Position numbers and translations under genes: made by a program
Notes under the pieces: model-generated
Told to the model about the DNA's origin: nothing
Seen by the model: only the letters and a program-made list of their open reading frames with translations
The model's database searches: none
Assembly: GCA_900544025.1 (NCBI GenBank)
Contig: UQTM01000045.1
Location: 1-26,112 of the forward strand
DNA from: an uncultured Odoribacter sp.
Lineage (GTDB): Bacteria > Bacteroidota > Bacteroidia > Bacteroidales > Marinifilaceae
Direction of reading: 5' to 3'
Length of the DNA: 26,112 nucleotides
Part shown: positions 24,092 to 26,112 of the stretch, in pieces
Layout: each line of letters begins with the position of its first letter
Position numbering within the stretch: position 1 is the stretch's first letter

Positions 24092-24931
24092 ATGCAGGTT
24101 TTAAAATCTAAAAATGAATTAGTTAGTCTGATAGACAGCTACAAAAAAGAGGGAAAAACAATTGGTTTCGTACCAACGATGGGTGCTTTGCACAATGGAC
24201 ATTTGTCTTTAGTAAAAGAATGTAAGAAAAACAGTGATGTTACTGTTGTCAGTATATTTGTAAATCCTACTCAATTTAACGATCTGGAAGATTTAAAAAG
24301 ATATCCGCGTACCCTGGATAAAGATACCGAATTATTAAAGTCTGTAAATTGCGATCTTGTTTTCGCTCCATCGGTTGAAGAAATCTATCCGGAACCGGAT
24401 ACCCGTAAATTCGATTTCGGATATATAGAATCGGTTATGGAAGGAGCGAAAAGACCAGGACATTTCAATGGAGTGGGACAAGTGGTAAGCCGTCTGTTCG
24501 ACATTGTCCAGCCGGATAAAGCATTTTTCGGAATGAAAGACTTTCAGCAAGTAGCTATCATCAAAAATATGGTAAAGCAATTAAATTATAACATTCAAAT
24601 TGTGCCTTGCCCTATTATACGAGAAGAAAGCGGGCTTGCTTTAAGTTCCAGAAATACGCTGTTGGATGAAGATCATAAAAAAAATGCTCCTCATATCTAT
24701 GCTACCTTAAAAAAAGCTCGTAACTTAGCTTCAGAAATGAGCGTTTCCGATCTGAAAAAATGGATAACCGATGAAATCAACAGCAATCCGTATCTGGAGA
24801 CAGAATACGTGGAGATTGTGGACGATACTACCTTGAAAGTAACAGAAAACTGGAAAGAAGAAGGAATAAAAGTAGCATGTGTTGCGGTCTATGCCGGTAA
24901 AATAAGGTTAATTGACAATATTGTCTTTTAA
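24092..24931 (+). CDS. panC: Pantothenate synthetase
   Basis: This 279-residue enzyme joins pantoate and beta-alanine with ATP to give pantothenate, in the cytosol. The HxGH-type nucleotidyl-transferase motif is in FVPTMGALHNGHLSLVKE, followed by VVSIFVNPTQFN. RPGHFNGVGQVVSRLF, DKAFFGMKDFQQ, REESGLALSSRN (with the KMSKS-equivalent loop) complete the family pattern. Length is normal (about 280). The ATG at 24092 is the conserved start. panD follows after 35 bases, and its product supplies the beta-alanine. panB is not in this window. Confidence 0.98.
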   Translation: MQVLKSKNELVSLIDSYKKEGKTIGFVPTMGALHNGHLSLVKECKKNSDVTVVSIFVNPTQFNDLEDLKRYPRTLDKDTELLKSVNCDLVFAPSVEEIYPEPDTRKFDFGYIESVMEGAKRPGHFNGVGQVVSRLFDIVQPDKAFFGMKDFQQVAIIKNMVKQLNYNIQIVPCPIIREESGLALSSRNTLLDEDHKKNAPHIYATLKKARNLASEMSVSDLKKWITDEINSNPYLETEYVEIVDDTTLKVTENWKEEGIKVACVAVYAGKIRLIDNIVF

Positions 24932-24966
24932 ATCACTGCCTTTAATTTTAATCTAAAATTAAAAAG

Positions 24967-25317
24967 ATGTTTATAGAAGTCGTAAAGTCAAAAATTCATA
25001 AGGTAACTGTCACTGAAGCCAATTTACAATATGTAGGAAGCATTACGATCGATGTTGCCTTAATGGAAGCTGCCAATATTATTGAAAACGAAAAAGTACA
25101 AATCGTTAATGTAAACAATGGGGAGCGACTGGAAACCTACGTAATCAAAGGGGAAAGAGGTTCCGGAGTGGTTTGCTTAAACGGGCCTGCTGCCCGTAAA
25201 TGTGCCGTAGGGGATGTTGTGATTATCATTTCGTATGCATCGATGGATTTTGAAGAAGCCAAACAACATACACCTACGCTCGTATTCCCGGACACAGTTA
25301 CAAATCAACTCATTTAA
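24967..25317 (+). CDS. panD: Aspartate 1-decarboxylase precursor
   Basis: This 116-residue proenzyme makes beta-alanine from aspartate. The self-cleavage site Gly24-Ser25 is in the expected place (YVGSITID); Ser25 becomes the pyruvoyl cofactor. Other conserved parts are NNGERLETYVI and CLNGPAARKCAVGDVVIIISYA. Length matches the short family (115-130). It sits between panC and the adenylyltransferase gene, 19 bases before the latter, in one probable operon. Confidence 0.98.
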   Translation: MFIEVVKSKIHKVTVTEANLQYVGSITIDVALMEAANIIENEKVQIVNVNNGERLETYVIKGERGSGVVCLNGPAARKCAVGDVVIIISYASMDFEEAKQHTPTLVFPDTVTNQLI

Positions 25318-25336
25318 GGGTAATAACCGATAAGGT

Positions 25337-25822
25337 ATGAACTATCTGTCATTTATAGAAAATAAAATCACTACTAATAAAGAAGATTTATTCAGTACCT
25401 TAAATCAATGGCGATTTAAAAATGAAAAAATCGTTTTTACCAACGGTTGTTTCGATATTGTACACAAAGGACATATAGAATACCTCGCCCAAGCAGCAGC
25501 TTTAGGAACAAAATTAGTGATCGGTCTCAATACAGATGCTTCCGTAAAAAGATTGAAAGGAGAGAATCGCCCTATAAATAATCAGGAAGCACGCGCTATT
25601 TTGCTTTCTGCTTTGATTTTTGTGGATAAAGTCGTGCTTTTCGACGAAGATACACCTTATGAGCTTATTAAGTATATACAACCGGATATTTTAGTAAAAG
25701 GTAAAGATTATAAACCGGAAAATATCATAGGCTACGATATAGTACAGAACAAAGGAGGCGAGATTGTAACCATCGACCTGACAGTAGGTTATTCAACCAC
25801 TTCTATATTAAGTAAAATCTAA
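25337..25822 (+). CDS. rfaE2: D-glycero-beta-D-manno-heptose 1-phosphate adenylyltransferase
   Basis: This 161-residue protein corresponds to the C-terminal domain of HldE, here as a separate protein. It transfers AMP from ATP to heptose 1-phosphate in the route to ADP-heptose for lipopolysaccharide core. The nucleotidyltransferase motif is FTNGCFDIVHKGHIEYL. GLNTDASVKRLKGENRPIN, ARAILLSALIFVDKVV, DILVKGKDY and the C-terminal GYSTTSI are as in the family. The heptokinase partner is not in the window. It lies 19 bases after panD and is last in the operon, before a strong terminator. Other cytidylyltransferase-like proteins are less likely given the VKGKDY and TVGYSTT motifs. Confidence 0.93.
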   Translation: MNYLSFIENKITTNKEDLFSTLNQWRFKNEKIVFTNGCFDIVHKGHIEYLAQAAALGTKLVIGLNTDASVKRLKGENRPINNQEARAILLSALIFVDKVVLFDEDTPYELIKYIQPDILVKGKDYKPENIIGYDIVQNKGGEIVTIDLTVGYSTTSILSKI

Positions 25823-25835
25823 TCGATATTTATAT

Positions 25836-25881
25836 AAAATACGGATGTTTATCAATCGGATGAGATAAACATCCGTATTTT
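25836..25881 (+). terminator. Strong terminator of the panC-panD-rfaE2 operon
   Basis: AAAATACGGATGTTTATC (25836-25853) pairs perfectly with GATAAACATCCGTATTTT (25864-25881), an 18-bp stem with a 10-base loop. The 3' side continues into aattttt. It begins 13 bases after the rfaE2 stop. Confidence 0.9.
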
Positions 25882-26112
25882 AATTTTTACATATCTGCAT
25901 TTTTTCTGTGAATAACTTGTGTACGATATGTTGAAAACTTCCGAATGAAAATAATCAAATAAATTTGGTTATTAAAACAGTACCCCTTTTTATATTTTTT
26001 CTCGAAGTTCCCAAAAAAACAAACTACTTTTATCCGATAATCTTCTTACAACTTATCAACAGTTTTACACTGGAAATTCATCTGTTTTTTTCTATTCCAT
26101 CGAGTTACTCAC
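25882..26112. other. AT-rich end region with DnaA-box-like words
   Basis: No gene is seen to the window edge. TGTGAATAA (25907-25915) and TTATCAACA (26053-26061) each differ by one base from the DnaA box (TTATCCACA or its complement). Weaker words are TGTTGAAAA (25929-25937) and TTTTACACT (26063-26071). TACTTTTA near 26025-26032 resembles a -7 element. This could be the upstream region of a gene beyond the window, possibly dnaA or an origin, or chance in AT-rich DNA. Confidence 0.3.

Overview
The window reads as chromosomal DNA of a Bacteroidota species, most likely order Bacteroidales. Many genes are preceded by the promoter typical of that phylum (a TTTG-like element, about 19-21 bases, then TAnnTTTG). 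tRNA genes lack an encoded CCA end. The genome has two-component kinases with periplasmic sensors, a SusA-like starch-enzyme relative and an outer-membrane barrel protein. The family is a guess; an Odoribacter/Butyricimonas/Parabacteroides-type gut anaerobe would fit. Most of the window is core housekeeping genome. I see no transposase, prophage, CRISPR array or plasmid module.

Layout. 1-3.3 kb: the 3' part of an M18 aminopeptidase, exonuclease III, and an unnamed outer-membrane barrel protein, each followed by a hairpin. 3.3-4.3 kb (minus strand): a YebC-family regulator followed by tRNA-Lys(CTT). 4.3-4.87 kb: an AT-rich gap with two interlocked inverted repeats. 4.87-6.7 kb: a lipoprotein that looks like a GH13 amylase without its catalytic core, then a hotdog thioesterase. 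6.7-7.1 kb: tRNA-Val(TAC), with its 3' end and terminator tandemly duplicated. 7.4-7.9 kb: a GNAT acetyltransferase. 8.0-14.1 kb (minus): two adjacent hybrid histidine kinases in one operon. 14.2-17.9 kb (minus): a class A penicillin-binding protein and radA as a pair. 18.0-22.4 kb (minus): carA-carB. 22.6-23.7 kb (plus): argR and a DJ-1/PfpI protein, divergent from carAB. 24.1-25.8 kb (plus): panC, panD, and the heptose-1-phosphate adenylyltransferase gene. 25.9-26.1 kb: AT-rich sequence with DnaA-box-like words, running off the window.

How the genes fit together. carAB makes carbamoyl phosphate for arginine and pyrimidines. The divergent argR encodes the likely arginine sensor. Between them lie two ARG-box-like sites 21 bp apart centre to centre, overlapping the upstream promoter element of carA, which suggests direct repression of carAB by ArgR. 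panC and panD supply the last step to pantothenate and its beta-alanine. The kinase pair has receiver domains but no DNA-binding output domain, so its signal must leave through partners encoded elsewhere. The least ordinary loci are the GH13-like lipoprotein, the tRNA-Val duplication, the interlocked repeats at 4.4-4.55 kb and the kinase pair.
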